Shown here one piece after another: positions 27,343 through 37,699 of a DNA stretch of 64,000 nucleotides. Numbering within the stretch: position 1 is the stretch's first letter; each line of letters opens with the position of its first letter. This DNA comes from Methanosarcina acetivorans C2A. GTDB lineage: Archaea > Halobacteriota > Methanosarcinia > Methanosarcinales > Methanosarcinaceae. The notes under the pieces are model-generated. The model saw only the letters and a list, made by a program, of their open reading frames with translations. It was not told where the DNA came from and made no database searches. A program made the translations under genes and the position numbers. The DNA is taken from the NCBI RefSeq assembly GCF_000007345.1, contig NC_003552.1, positions 3,410,001 through 3,474,000 on the forward strand, written 5' to 3'.

Positions 27343-28545
27343 TTACCTTTTCATGAAAGCCTGCCTTAACATAGCTATCCTTTGTTCAAAGTCAGCCCCT
27401 TCAAGCTCTTCTGCCACAGTTTTGAGAAGATCGGGTATTTCCAGATTCTGTGGGCATTTCTCAATGCATTGACCGCATTCAATGCATTGAGATGCAAGTC
27501 CTTCGGGCTCGGTGTTTGTGATTATTCCACCCATTCTCATTGCATACGTGAATCTGGCCTCATCCGCGTCCCCGAACATATGCAGGTTATTGTCAATCTC
27601 AAAGCATTCGGGAATGTTAACTCCTGAAGGGCAGGGCATGCAGTACCGACAGCCAGTACAGCCAATCTTCACAAGCTGACGGTATTTTTGTTCCACTTTC
27701 TTTACCAGCTGCAGTTCCTCTTCGGTGAAGGAATTCGGGAAAGCTTCATTTGCTGTCCTCAGGTTTTCCTCTATGTGAGACTCTTCATTCATGCCTGAGA
27801 GCACAACCGTAACCTCGGGATGGTTCCACACCCAGCGAAGGGCCCATTCTGCAGGTGTGTGTTTTACAGATGCCTCGTTCCAGATTTCTTTAACTTCAGT
27901 GGGAACTCGATTTGCCAGGTTCCCGCCGCGGAGAGGTTCCATCACAATTATACCCAGATCCTTCGAAGCTGCGTATACGAGCCCTTCGGTTCCCGCCTGG
28001 TTCTTTTCATCCATGAAATTATACTGGATCTGGCAGAAAATCCAGGGATATGCATCTACAATCCGCTTGAAATCGTCAGTTGGCCCGTGGAAGGAAAAGC
28101 CTGCGTTAATAATTCGTCCGTCGCTTTTGGCTTTGTCAAGGAAATCGACCACACCAAAAGCTTCCAACTTATCCCAGGTTTCTCCTACGAGACCCTGTAA
28201 CAGATAATAATCCATATGGTCAGTTTGGAGCTTCTCCAGCTGGGCATTCAAGAGATTATCCATATCCTCCCGGCTCTCTACAATCCAAGATGGAAGCTTT
28301 GTGGCAAGTTTAACCTTTTCCCGATAGCCGTCAGCAAGAGCACGTCCTAAAAAGGGCTCACTCTGCCCCCTATGATACATCCAGGCCGTGTCAATATAGT
28401 TTACACCGTGATCGATTGCGTAGTGTAACTGGCTAGTTGCACGTTTTTCATCTATTGTACCGTCTTCTTTAATAGGAAGGCGCATGCATCCGAATCCCAG
28501 TGCTGAAAGTTCATCTCCGTTCTTAGGTATTTTTCTGTACAACAT
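27343..28545 (-). CDS. Aldo/keto reductase with C-terminal 4Fe-4S domain
   Basis: ATG at 28545 follows AAGGAG and is preferred to the upstream in-frame ATG at 28617. The protein has the aldo/keto reductase barrel (LGFGCMRLPIKEDG, the catalytic Asp-Tyr region YIDTAWMYHRGQSEP, VVLSGMNEESHIEENL). Its cysteine-rich extension (CTGCRYCMPCPSGVNIPEC near residue 315 and CIECGQCIEKCPQ) belongs to the Fe-S aldo/keto reductase group common in anaerobes. It likely reduces an aldehyde or ketone with NAD(P)H or ferredoxin. It is single-gene and intact. Confidence 0.92.
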   Translation of the reverse strand: MLYRKIPKNGDELSALGFGCMRLPIKEDGTIDEKRATSQLHYAIDHGVNYIDTAWMYHRGQSEPFLGRALADGYREKVKLATKLPSWIVESREDMDNLLNAQLEKLQTDHMDYYLLQGLVGETWDKLEAFGVVDFLDKAKSDGRIINAGFSFHGPTDDFKRIVDAYPWIFCQIQYNFMDEKNQAGTEGLVYAASKDLGIIVMEPLRGGNLANRVPTEVKEIWNEASVKHTPAEWALRWVWNHPEVTVVLSGMNEESHIEENLRTANEAFPNSFTEEELQLVKKVEQKYRQLVKIGCTGCRYCMPCPSGVNIPECFEIDNNLHMFGDADEARFTYAMRMGGIITNTEPEGLASQCIECGQCIEKCPQNLEIPDLLKTVAEELEGADFEQRIAMLRQAFMKR

Positions 28546-30521
28546 TTTTTTCTCCTTTTGCTGAAAATTCAAGAAGCTCTTATGCCTCCGATTTTCAATG
28601 GCTTCATCCATTACCAAAAAATGATAAATCCTGTTTTTTGGTAGAGATAAAAGGTACGGGGTTGATCAGAATTTACGGAACCTTCGATACACTACCGTAT
28701 TTATATCAATCAGTAATTCTGGGTCACCAGATTAATCATTATCCATTAATTGCCGGGCTGGTGTTAATACCTGATTTTTTTTCTGTTACTATAAACTTTA
28801 GAATGAATTCCGTCCCATTGTTCCTTTTCAGTTCAAGTTCTGCATTTAGTTGCTCGACAAGAGTAGTTACAAGCTGAAGCCCCAGACTATCGAGATCTTC
28901 AATATTGAGATTTTCGGCAATGCCCACTCCGTTATCTGAGACGGACAGAATGAAATTGACACTACAGTTCTTGTTCGGGTTATTAATTTGTTCTCCGTTT
29001 TCTTCTCTATGTAGTTTTATTGTGATTTCTCCCGTCCCTCCATCTGGAAAAGCGTGTTTGAGGGAATTAGAAACAAGTTCATTAACAATTATCCCCAAAG
29101 GAACAGCAGTGTCCATGTCAAATGAAATATTCTGCTCCAAATCCAGCTTTAAGCGGATATCGGAGTTTCCGATCCTGTAAGTGTGGAAAAGACTTTTAGC
29201 AAGTTCTTCAATATACGGTGAAAAATTTAGCATTTCAAGCCCATCGCCTTTGTACAACTCTTCGTGTATCAAGGCCATTGATATTACTCTGGCCTGGCTT
29301 TCTCTGAAGGCTTCCAGAACTTCCGAATTCTTAATGCATTCTCTGTTTTTGAACTGTTCAGCCTGCAGATCCAGCAGTGAGGAGATCACTTGCAGGTTAT
29401 TCTTGATCCTGTGATGAATTTCCTGTTTACGGACAGTCTCAATGTTTGCCAGAGCTTCTTCGGATTTTTTGCGCTTGGTAATGTCTCTAATGATATCGAC
29501 TGTCCTTGGCTCTCCATTACTATCAGTGAAGGAGGCGATACTTACCTCTCCAGTAAACGTAGTTCCATCCTTACGCCTGTAAATGAGCTGGGCTCTTAAC
29601 GATCCAGGGTGCGCACGTTCAGCCAACAAGGTTGATAGCGCCGGGTTCTGAGGGTCAAACATCACATCGAGTCCCTTGCCGATAAGCTCTTCTTCAGACC
29701 ATCTCAGCATGCTACAGGCAGCCGGATTAGCCGATAGGATTTTTCCCCCATCTCTGGGGTCGGCCAGGACAATAGCATCCCTGCAGTGTTTGAAGAGCAT
29801 GCAGTACATCATTTCGCTCTCCCATTGTGCCTTCACATCCTGCTTGTAGCCGAAAATTCGGTTATGCTCAAGCGACCGATGGATGGTACGATCCACCAGA
29901 TCGAGGTCCCACACACCGATGTGACTGGGTTCGGGCGCAAAGGGCAATGGCTTCTCATCCTCGCGTAGCGCCGAATCAACCTGCTTACTGTCTGTGATGT
30001 CTTGAAAGATGGTGGTAAATCTACCTGGTTTGATCCGGTGTAGTGGCACCTGATAATGTTGCTCCTGTCCGTCAGCATGATGGTCGGACTGCACATACTT
30101 GCCAGTAAGGGCTGCCCGATCATAGTTCCTAATCCATAATGTATCCAGTCCTGGGTGAATTTCGAATTCCATATTGCCAGTTATTTCTTCCGGCAAAACT
30201 CTCATCCGGGATTCACGAGTCTGATTTGCCTCAGCAAAGCGGTAGTCTACTGGTTTGCCTGCTTCATCGGGGACAAGCTCGTCAGCTATAAAGAAGATTT
30301 CTTGCATGTACTCGAAGAGCTTATGGTACTTTTCCTCATTTTCCCGAAGTTTTCCCTCAAGCTCTTTTTGATCACTTATGTCGAATCCGTAAATGTTTAC
30401 GCGCTCCTCTCCGGCTAGAGAATGGAATGAGAGCAGGTATACTCTTTCTCCCATTTTAACTTCAATTCTTTCCGGACGATTGCAGGAAATTACTCTCTGT
30501 ACAATGTTTTCCATATTTTGG

Positions 30522-32117
30522 AGTCTTTTTAATTTTTTCTGGTTTTTCTTCAATTTCAAGACAACCACAAAATTTCATCCCAATTTGAGCAAATCAATTC
30601 ACTCATTTAAAAATGTTGATTCATTTACACAAGCATTCACCAAAATTTTCCAAATTGTGGAACTATTTTTGTGGGAATTTCCGACAGCTACAGCTATAAG
30701 CCATCAAGTTTAAGAACTAATTATTCTCCAATTCTAGCATTATCCATATTGGAATCTTGCTCTCATTAAAGGTGAGAAACCTTTCCATTTTCCAGTGCTG
30801 AAACACCGTTTGTTGAAAAAAGTAAATAGATTGTATCAAAAATTAGTTAGTCCATTATCGGTTTTGAATGACCTTACTTTGTCTACTATATCACATATCA
30901 AAGAAAATATTTGTTCCATTGTATTATCTGTCTCAGGTGTAAAACCTTTTTTCAAGAAGCTCACATTCTTGCTGAAAATCTCTTCGGCATAAGAAATCGC
31001 TTTATGAGACGCTTCAGAAAGTTCAAGATCAGAGTTAAATTCTCGTATCTTCTGAATATGCGCAACAGCACTGATAACCGTATCAGAAAGTATCAATTGA
31101 GATATCTCATTGTAGGTAATCTTATCGTTATCTGGAATCTCTTCAACAGAACTGAATTCCTCATAATACCTCTTACTAACGTTTTTTAATTGATGAAACA
31201 CACAAAAAGAATGAGTCACTTCAGGAAAGACCATTTTTACGGCTCCAATGATCGCTTTATCCTCATCAGAAACAATCTTTTTGATTTTATCTTCAGGAAA
31301 TCGGTTCTTTATTCGTATAAAAAGAGGCATCAGAGCCTCAATTGTTGGTAACCTCTCAGTTACTTCAAAATCTAAAATGACCTTCTCTTTGGTAGCAACA
31401 ACGTAAACAGATTTATATCGCATTTTTTTCCATTCTTTCTTTGTGAGTTTCGTTCCAATAAATTCTTCAAGCTTTTTTTTCCATCCATTCTTGATCCAAT
31501 TCCCATCAACATACAATGTTTCTTCAAAGCTAACTCCTTGGTTCAAAAGTTCTTGCTTTGAAAGTTTTGCTAGTTTCTGTTCATATAACCACAATGAAGT
31601 GGGACAAGGAGCTCTTCCACAGACATTTATTACTCCTTCTGTATATGTTTCCCCAATTCGCCGAGAATTGTGCAGACTGCATCGTCCATCGTATCTGACA
31701 TTTATTTGTGTATCATAATATTCAGAACTGTAATTTGCAGAACCCTGAACACCAATAACCCGATCATGATAATGTTTCTTACAAGTGGGACAAAGCCAGT
31801 ATGTAACATTGAGAGATATAGTGCCGTAACGTGATATAATAAAACGAGTGTGATGAGAGTTAACATGTAATTTACTTCCACAACTATCACACTGAGTAGG
31901 GGAGAATATAGAGAACATAGGATAGTATCGATTTTCAACCAAAACTTTTGGCAAAGGAATTATTATTTTGCCGTCAACTATCGTTTTTATCATTGATTTA
32001 TCTATTGCAATGTTTCCTTTTCCCATAAATAGAAAAAATATATCAATATAATTAAAATTTTATTGTTTTGCACGATATAGAGGGAAAACGAAAAACCAGA
32101 AAATAATAAAAAGTCTC
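30522..32117 (-). mobile_element. MULE/IS256-like insertion sequence, copy 3
   Basis: The same inverted repeats as copy 1 are flanked by ATATTTTG at 30514-30521 and 32118-32125. It disrupts the histidine kinase gene. Its transposase has a nonsense codon. Confidence 0.92.
30836..32026 (-). pseudogene. MULE-type transposase with premature stop
   Basis: The first 396 codons are almost identical to the 428-residue transposase at 1572-2858. The codon after NF is TGA here (30836-30838) instead of the TGT (Cys) of the intact copy, removing the last 32 residues (CYNLFTFFNKRCFSTGKWKG...). The catalytic core is complete. Whether the short form works is unknown. Confidence 0.85.
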
Positions 32118-32332
32118 ATATTTTGAGGCAGCTTTTCTCCGACTACCACACTCCATTCATGCAATAAGGGTTCACCTACCTCGTTTGAGTAAAGAACAAT
32201 TCCGTCCTTTCTCAGACTGAGCACTGGATTTGGATTATTTACTGGAAATTGTTCCACTTCTTTTTTCTTAATTCCTTTCAGGCTCTTTTTCTTTGAAGGC
32301 AAAGCCTTATTTTTATTCATTGTTGCAATCAC

Positions 32333-32894
32333 TCACAGGAAAAACGATTTTTTAATTTAGAATAATATATAATTTAGTCTGGGTATTAATTATTAGTTAT
32401 TTATAATAATTATGGTAAGTTTGATTAATAATAGACAAACTGTACTTTATAATGTATTAAATGTCTTAAAATAAGTAAGTTATTAGAAATTAATATATGA
32501 TTAACATTAAAATAAAGAAACAAATTATTTATCATAAAAATGTATAATATATTTTACTATTTTTTTCCATATAAAACTCATAAGTATTCAGATATATGTC
32601 AAGTGTTACTTTTACTTCTCTATCCCCGAAAAACTGCATATCAATTGAAGTTCATATTATTTTGTAATTATGCTTACATGCGAAGAATGTATAATTGACA
32701 TATTTTGGAATCGATGTACTAGGCTAATATTTTCACAAGGTTTATAATTTACACGGGAATACATTCCAACCACTTATCAAAATGAAAAAATAAGTATCTA
32801 ATCCAGGTTATTTTGTTAAGCAGTATCAACAAAATAGTCTGGCGACGCAGTAAATTAATTCCCGAAAGGGTAAATAGAATAAGCTACTGGAATA
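32333..32894. other. AT-rich intergenic, no gene seen
   Basis: About 560 bases of strongly AT-rich DNA with scattered T and A tracts separate the kinase N-terminus from the methyltransferase end. I see no ORF, repeat or hairpin I can support. Confidence 0.5.
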
Positions 32895-33944
32895 TCAGAC
32901 TCGCACATGGAAGATTTTTATCCTCCCTTTTTCATCGGTGTAATCCATAAATTGTCGAATAGATTTGCTCAATGAGGGATCTCGTGGAATGCCTCTGAAT
33001 AAAGGAAATTGATCAACAACAGTAATACGGTTATCCCATACTGTCATTTCGCTCGCATCTTCCAATGGACATCCGCATGTGAATCCAAAGAAGAAGTCAC
33101 TCATTGCTTTGCCTTTTTCCTGTGCACTGAGCTGATCCCACCACGTTTCGAAATCGTCCCACTTTGCACTTTGCGGCCTGGTCGATGTTGTCAGAGCGCC
33201 GATCATCATATCTTTCTGAACCTGTGGGAAAAACATCTTCCACGCGTTCTCAAATGCTTTCATGTACTCCGCTTGCATCGCATCCTTTTTTTCAGGCTCA
33301 TCATCGTTCCATCCTACGCCATAGGCTCCGCAGCTTCCATCAACGTCAATACTCGATTTTGATTCGGCTTCAAAAACGATTTCGCAACCTGGAAAACGAT
33401 CTGCCAGCAAAGAAAAGAACTGGTGTACTTCTGTTTCTCCAAAGTAGCGGAAGAGTCCGCCAGCAATCATAAATAAGCCATTTTCAGTGTTAATGTCCTG
33501 ACACCAGCTAGGATCAAGAAAAGACTTTGCAATGCACGTTGACCTATCCGTTTCCGGCAGCAACTGTTTTCTGACTTCAATGAGTTCGGGAAGGTCCAGG
33601 TCGTACCAGCGAATAATTCCGTTGTCAACGCGGTAAAATTCCGTTTCGAATCCGGCACCAAGATTAATTACCGATACGTGAGGGTGCTCTTTGATGTAAG
33701 CCTTTACCCTTTTGTCCAATTGCATTGCGCGTGCTGCATTGGCAAACAATGTAAAGTCAGCACCTGATTTCTCAAGTAAGGAAAAACAGTAATCAATTTG
33801 TTCGACGAGTTCAACGGCTTTTGCGTCATTGAATAATGAGGCATGTTCTTTACTTATCTTCGCTCGACTATACAATGTCACTAAGGAAGTTAGCGGCATG
33901 CCGCTTAAATTAATCTTCATCTTGGTCTGTTGCAAATCTATCAT
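32895..33944 (-). CDS. LCMT/COG3315-type O-methyltransferase (cassette B)
   Basis: This SAM-dependent methyltransferase of about 350 residues resembles polyketide-type O-methyltransferases. Key segments are SLFNDAKAVELVEQIDY, the SAM motif SVINLGAGFETEFYRVDNG, WYDLDLPELIEVRKQLLPE, FMIAGGLFRYF and the C-terminal VVDQFPLFRGIPRDP. The start is uncertain: ATG 33944, TTG 33935 or ATG 33920 are possible, all overlapping the TetR 3' end, so the pair is translationally coupled. A paralogue with the same arrangement is at 39108-40145. The substrate is unknown. Confidence 0.88.
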   Translation of the reverse strand: MIDLQQTKMKINLSGMPLTSLVTLYSRAKISKEHASLFNDAKAVELVEQIDYCFSLLEKSGADFTLFANAARAMQLDKRVKAYIKEHPHVSVINLGAGFETEFYRVDNGIIRWYDLDLPELIEVRKQLLPETDRSTCIAKSFLDPSWCQDINTENGLFMIAGGLFRYFGETEVHQFFSLLADRFPGCEIVFEAESKSSIDVDGSCGAYGVGWNDDEPEKKDAMQAEYMKAFENAWKMFFPQVQKDMMIGALTTSTRPQSAKWDDFETWWDQLSAQEKGKAMSDFFFGFTCGCPLEDASEMTVWDNRITVVDQFPLFRGIPRDPSLSKSIRQFMDYTDEKGRIKIFHVRV

Positions 33945-34632
33945 TCCTCCATTTTGACATCCTTGAATACATATCCTCACTCTTCTCTCCGGTATTCATG
34001 AGCATGTGGTATACAAGATCGCCAATTTCCAGGTAGAGTTGCTGCATAGTAACCCCATGAGTTTCCATGAATTTTCTTAGAAAGGGACTTATGTTCGCGA
34101 TACCGTCGGTAATAAAGGTGCTTACGACCACCGCAACAGCTGGATTTACATCAGGTCTATAAGTCCCGTCCTCGATGTAGAATTTTATTGCCAGAAATAT
34201 ACTCTCATAGATCTCTTCAGTAAACTCAATGATCTCTTTTGCATCGGAACTCATACTATTTGCATCCGATAGATCGAACCTTCCTGACCGGAAATAAATA
34301 CAGGCTCTGGCGTAGTCAGGGTATTCCTGAATAAACTTAATGGATGCCATGCTCAGTTCACCGAACTTGATATCACTAGCCTGCGCACTTTTTTGTTCCT
34401 CTGTGATCATAGCGCGGAGAATTTTGATTCCACGATTTACGACAGCAAAATAGAGTGATTCCTTATCTTTAAAGTAAAGATACAGAGTTGCCTTATTCAA
34501 TTCTACTTCATTTGCAATCTCGTCCATTGTGACATCATCGTAACCTCGTGAAAAGAAAAGTTTTTCAGCAGCGTTGAGGATGTCTTCACGTCTTTGAGCT
34601 TTTTCCCGCTGCTTTCGTTCTGCTAGTGTCAT
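33910..34632 (-). CDS. TetR-family regulator (cassette B)
   Basis: The 240-residue protein has the TetR helix-turn-helix (ILNAAEKLFFSRGYDDVTMD, EIANEVELNKATLYLYFKD, residues about 18-58) and a C-terminal ligand domain. Its 3' end overlaps the methyltransferase start. A perfect 31-bp palindrome lies 58 bases upstream of the start (34690-34720). It is very similar to the TetR at 40120-40842 and to the relic at 42015-42696. Confidence 0.93.
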   Translation of the reverse strand: MTLAERKQREKAQRREDILNAAEKLFFSRGYDDVTMDEIANEVELNKATLYLYFKDKESLYFAVVNRGIKILRAMITEEQKSAQASDIKFGELSMASIKFIQEYPDYARACIYFRSGRFDLSDANSMSSDAKEIIEFTEEIYESIFLAIKFYIEDGTYRPDVNPAVAVVVSTFITDGIANISPFLRKFMETHGVTMQQLYLEIGDLVYHMLMNTGEKSEDMYSRMSKWRNDRFATDQDED

Positions 34633-34689
34633 TTTTGTATCACTTCTTTCACTTTAGATAATTCATTCATGGTTTGACTAAAAGTAAAC

Positions 34690-34720
34690 TAACTCTTAGT
34701 TATTTAATAACTAAGAGTTA
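34690..34720. promoter_or_regulatory. 31-bp perfect palindrome, TetR operator B
   Basis: TAACTCTTAGTTATT, one central T and the exact inverted AATAACTAAGAGTTA form the dyad. The copy in decayed cassette E (42957-42987) differs by one base. The position upstream of TetR fits an autoregulatory operator. Confidence 0.75.
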
Positions 34721-34744
34721 CTTGTGGATAAATGTTTCTACTAT

Positions 34745-35010
34745 TGAATTGATAAAACGCATATGAAATTCTTCGAATAACATGCACAAAGAAATGAAAG
34801 TAGTTTTTTTCCTTCCCTTTTTATCGATCAACCTCATCATTCTCTTTGGCAGTAAGGTTGTACTTATTTTGGTTCTTCGAAGCCGTGATAAAACTAACCA
34901 GTGAATTGCCATCGAAGGCTCAAATGTGACTTTGATCACGGATGCTAAATTGGCCTTTGAGGCAATTCTACTGCCCAAATTAATTTGGTGATCTAATTTG
35001 GTGATCTAAA
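34745..35010 (+). ncRNA. Candidate bridge RNA region of IS110
   Basis: About 265 bases lie between the estimated left end and the transposase start, with no ORF and several short inverted segments (for example GTGATCTAATTTGGTGATCT near 34988, and GAAGCCGTGATAAAACTA...TTTGATCACGGAT). IS110-group elements place a structured bridge RNA in this left non-coding end. The assignment is by position only. Confidence 0.4.
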
Positions 35011-36255
35011 TTGGTTGAGGTTATAAACAAAGCTTGTGGTTTAGACATTCACAAACTCTTTTTCATTGCTACAATCCTCAGTAGATCTGGTGAAAAACAG
35101 CAACAACATTTCTATAGAACCCCTGACGGAATATTAGCTTTTAAAAACTGGGTTATCTCAGAGAACTGTGACGTTGTTGCCTGTGAATCAACGAGTGACT
35201 TTTGGGTTCCGATTTATGATGCGTTGATAAAACATCTACCTGTTATAGTTGGAAATGCCCGAGATATGAAGGCGTTTACACACAAAAAAACAGATAAGAT
35301 CGATTCCGAATTCATCGCACAACTTGCATTGAATAATATGGTTCAACCATCAAGAGTTTTCCCAAAAAACCATAGAACATTTCGTTCATGTATTCGGCTT
35401 CGCCATAACCTTGTACAAAAAAGAACAGATATAAAAAATGAAGCTCACGCCATACTCGCACCTGAGATGTTTAGTCTGAAGAATGTGCTAACAGATAGTT
35501 TTGGTAAGAGTGGTAGAGCAATTCTATCAGGAATTTGTTCAGGTAAAAGCGTTGACCAGATTATTGCAAACCTTTCTCCAAATGTTCGTAAGAAAAGTAA
35601 TCAGATAAGGGAAATTCTGGACAGAGAAATCTCTCAAGATACTGCATTCAGGCTTCAAATCTGTCTGGATATCATAAAGCATCTTGACAATGAAATCAAA
35701 ATTTTGGAAAAAGAAATTTTCAATTATGCTTATAAAAATCATAAGCAAGAAATGGAAATTTTAATGTCTGTTCCAGGAATAGGAGAACTTGGAGCAGCAA
35801 CTCTTATTGCTGAAATAGGCGATTTCAAAGATTTTTCTTCAGGAGATAAGCTTGCTTCATGGCTTGGCCTAGTTCCGAAGGTGTACCAATCAGCGGATAA
35901 ATACCATAACGGTAGAATCACTAAGAGAGGATCTAAGGAAGCAAGGTGGATCCTAACACAGATTGCCCAGGCAGCAGCAAGAACGAAAAATAGCAGGTTA
36001 AAAGAGTTTTTCAACAGAAAAAAGAAGTCGATTGGACATTCAAAGGCGATTATTGCCCTAGCAAGAAAAATTGCAACAATTATCTGGCATCTGATTACAA
36101 AAGAGGAGATGTATGAAGATGAAACTGGATATAAAAAGGGAGAAATTCAAAAGAGAAAGATAGGTGAGACTGAGATGTTCTCAGTTGATGAAAGGATCAA
36201 AATAATGAGTGAAATATACGTAATTGCGAGAAATGAAGAAAAAGAGAGTACGTGA
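35011..36255 (+). CDS. IS110-family DEDD recombinase
   Basis: The 414 residues start with TTG at 35011. The N-terminal RuvC-like DEDD domain begins GLDIHKLFFIATIL (catalytic Asp) with CESTSDFW and DKIDSEFIAQLA following. The C-terminal Tnp_20 domain has MSVPGIGELGAATLIAEIG, LASWLGLVPKVYQSADKY and ITKRGSKEARWIL, containing the catalytic Ser region. It recombines DNA with guidance from a bridge RNA. The frame is intact. Confidence 0.92.
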   Translation: MVEVINKACGLDIHKLFFIATILSRSGEKQQQHFYRTPDGILAFKNWVISENCDVVACESTSDFWVPIYDALIKHLPVIVGNARDMKAFTHKKTDKIDSEFIAQLALNNMVQPSRVFPKNHRTFRSCIRLRHNLVQKRTDIKNEAHAILAPEMFSLKNVLTDSFGKSGRAILSGICSGKSVDQIIANLSPNVRKKSNQIREILDREISQDTAFRLQICLDIIKHLDNEIKILEKEIFNYAYKNHKQEMEILMSVPGIGELGAATLIAEIGDFKDFSSGDKLASWLGLVPKVYQSADKYHNGRITKRGSKEARWILTQIAQAAARTKNSRLKEFFNRKKKSIGHSKAIIALARKIATIIWHLITKEEMYEDETGYKKGEIQKRKIGETEMFSVDERIKIMSEIYVIARNEEKEST

Positions 36256-36409
36256 GGAAGATCTCCTCATATACTTTCATGCTAAATAGTTACTATATTA
36301 AGGACTGACCAGTAATTTTATAAAAAAATTGTAAACTAAATCGGGATGTACCCTGAATGCCTTTAAAGAACAGAATGACTAACACTTATTAATTTTGAAT
36401 ATTGAGGGA

Positions 36410-36596
36410 CAGTCAAACTCCTGACTCTTGTCTGGGTATTTCGCGGCAATTACGAGTGAAATCCGTGGATTAGAGGTTCCGAGAACATGAGCAGGCCCTA
36501 TTTCTATGGCATCAGGCCGACCTTATCCTGGGCCATCATCTCAATCGAGTACGGCTCATCAGGTTTATCAGTCCTTCCCGTACCACGGCTGTCTCA
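36410..36596 (-). pseudogene. Alpha/beta hydrolase relic (cassette C)
   Basis: The minus strand reads SRGTGRTDKPDEPYSIEMMA, then in another frame IGPAHVLGTSNPRISLVIAA and KYPDK. This is the same hydrolase core found decayed at 14483-15105. The nucleophile elbow is lost (TSNPR). It directly abuts a DUF3795 scrap. Confidence 0.6.
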
Positions 36597-36650
36597 CAGA
36601 CTTTGCTTTCTCCTGAGCCCACTTCTCCAGGCCCATCTTCCTTAATTGAA
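36594..36650 (-). pseudogene. DUF3795 C-terminal scrap (cassette C)
   Basis: The minus strand encodes LRKMGLEKWAQEKAKSV, the C-terminal signature of the DUF3795 proteins, directly after the hydrolase relic. The stop and the rest of the gene are missing. Confidence 0.6.
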
Positions 36651-36700
36651 GAAGGAGCGTGAACATATCCCGCTATTTATAACTGAATCGTCACGCAATT

Positions 36701-37600
36701 TTATTCGATCACTGCCTGGACAAAAGATAAAAGGCTACAGACTTCCCTGTTTTTGTTTACCCCACTGAAATAAATTCTTTTGTAATCCTCAGCGGTCACG
36801 TTGTGAATTTGAGAAAATCCTCTCTCCGAAAGGAAAGTTTCGACTGCACTTTCCTTGATGCCAAATTTAAAAGGCTCTCCCTGCTTTGCCGCATAGTTCC
36901 GCATATTCTTTCCAACTTCCAGCTCGCAACTTCCATCAACTACGGATTCAGGAAAATAATCGAAAAGAATAGTACTGCCTTTTCCGGAATTTTCTGCAAT
37001 GAAAGACAGAGCTTCATCAACCGCTTCGGGAGGAATATACACAACAAGCCCTTCCATGATGAAGAGAGTCTTCAACGACCTGTCGTATCCCTTTTCCATT
37101 AGTCGCTCACCAAAATTTTCGGTCTCAAAGTCAACTGGCACATATATAATATGATTCGGAAGAAAACCAAAGATCTCTTTGATATTTTTGATTTTCACGT
37201 ACTGTGTATCTGGATGGTCCACTTCAAATACCTTTATTTCCCCTTTTAAGCCTTCAATCCTGTATGCTCTGGTATCATATCCTGCGCCTAGAACAACCAG
37301 CTGTTCAAGCCCGTCATCAATCGATTTCTTCACAAAATCGTCAAAGTACCTGACTCGGATCCGAACAGAACTGGCAAATCCTGGGAAGAGACGCTCGTAA
37401 TACTCATGTGCTGCCCTTGCCTTTTGAGGGTCACTGAATGGCTCGAGCGTTTCCTGGCTGATAAAGTAAATAGCATAAGGGTCGTAGCAGATGCGTTCAC
37501 CCTCAGGCTTTTGGGATTCTAAGGCTCTGTGAAGTGCAATTCCCTCAGCCATTTTGCTGAATTTCTTTTTATTTATGTTTGTTTCTGCTGATTTCTGCAT
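36701..37600 (-). CDS. SAM-dependent methyltransferase, TIGR00027 (cassette C)
   Basis: The 299-residue paralogue of the methyltransferase at 15737-16654 has MAEGIALHRALESQKPEGER, the SAM motif LVVLGAGYDTRAYRIEGLKG (about residue 108-127), FEVDHPDTQYVKI, TLFIMEGLVVYIPP and FDYFPESVVDGSCE. It is AT-rich like its surroundings, in contrast to the GC-rich cassette A version. It lies about 100 bases downstream of the TetR at 37700 on the same strand, with no obvious own operator, so the two are probably co-transcribed. Substrate unknown. Confidence 0.9.
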   Translation of the reverse strand: MQKSAETNINKKKFSKMAEGIALHRALESQKPEGERICYDPYAIYFISQETLEPFSDPQKARAAHEYYERLFPGFASSVRIRVRYFDDFVKKSIDDGLEQLVVLGAGYDTRAYRIEGLKGEIKVFEVDHPDTQYVKIKNIKEIFGFLPNHIIYVPVDFETENFGERLMEKGYDRSLKTLFIMEGLVVYIPPEAVDEALSFIAENSGKGSTILFDYFPESVVDGSCELEVGKNMRNYAAKQGEPFKFGIKESAVETFLSERGFSQIHNVTAEDYKRIYFSGVNKNREVCSLLSFVQAVIE

Positions 37601-37699
37601 TTGTGATTCATCCCTTTAGTATTCACAGTTTAAAAATAATTTTGATTGCATCTGATTTGTAGTAGTCGTTTTTCGGTTTTCTGAACAGTTAACTGATTT

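Larger units (their letters stand above)
28739..32332 (-). pseudogene. PAS-domain sensor histidine kinase split by an IS
   Basis: The N-terminus (32332 to 32118, EQFPVNNPNPVLSLRKDG ... VVVGEKLPQNM) and the remainder (30521 to 28739, starting ENIVQRVISCNRPERIEV) are separated by the MULE-type IS at 30522-32117 with an 8-bp duplication. The downstream part has at least two PAS domains, a HisKA_2 box (EIHHRIKNNLQVISSLLDLQ) with the phospho-accepting His, an HATPase N-box (IIVNELVSNSLKHAF) and the G-box SDNGVGI. The kinase senses an unknown signal and lacks a receiver domain. The 30568 start is IS-derived; a truncated but catalytically complete protein could still be made. Confidence 0.9.
34740..36292 (+). 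mobile_element. IS110-family element (approximate ends)
   Basis: The flanking DNA is interrupted relative to the homologous segments of cassettes D and E: left flank ..TTTCTACTATT and right flank TATATTAAGGACTGA are contiguous-type sequence there. IS110 elements lack inverted repeats, so the ends can only be bracketed by this comparison. Confidence 0.75.
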
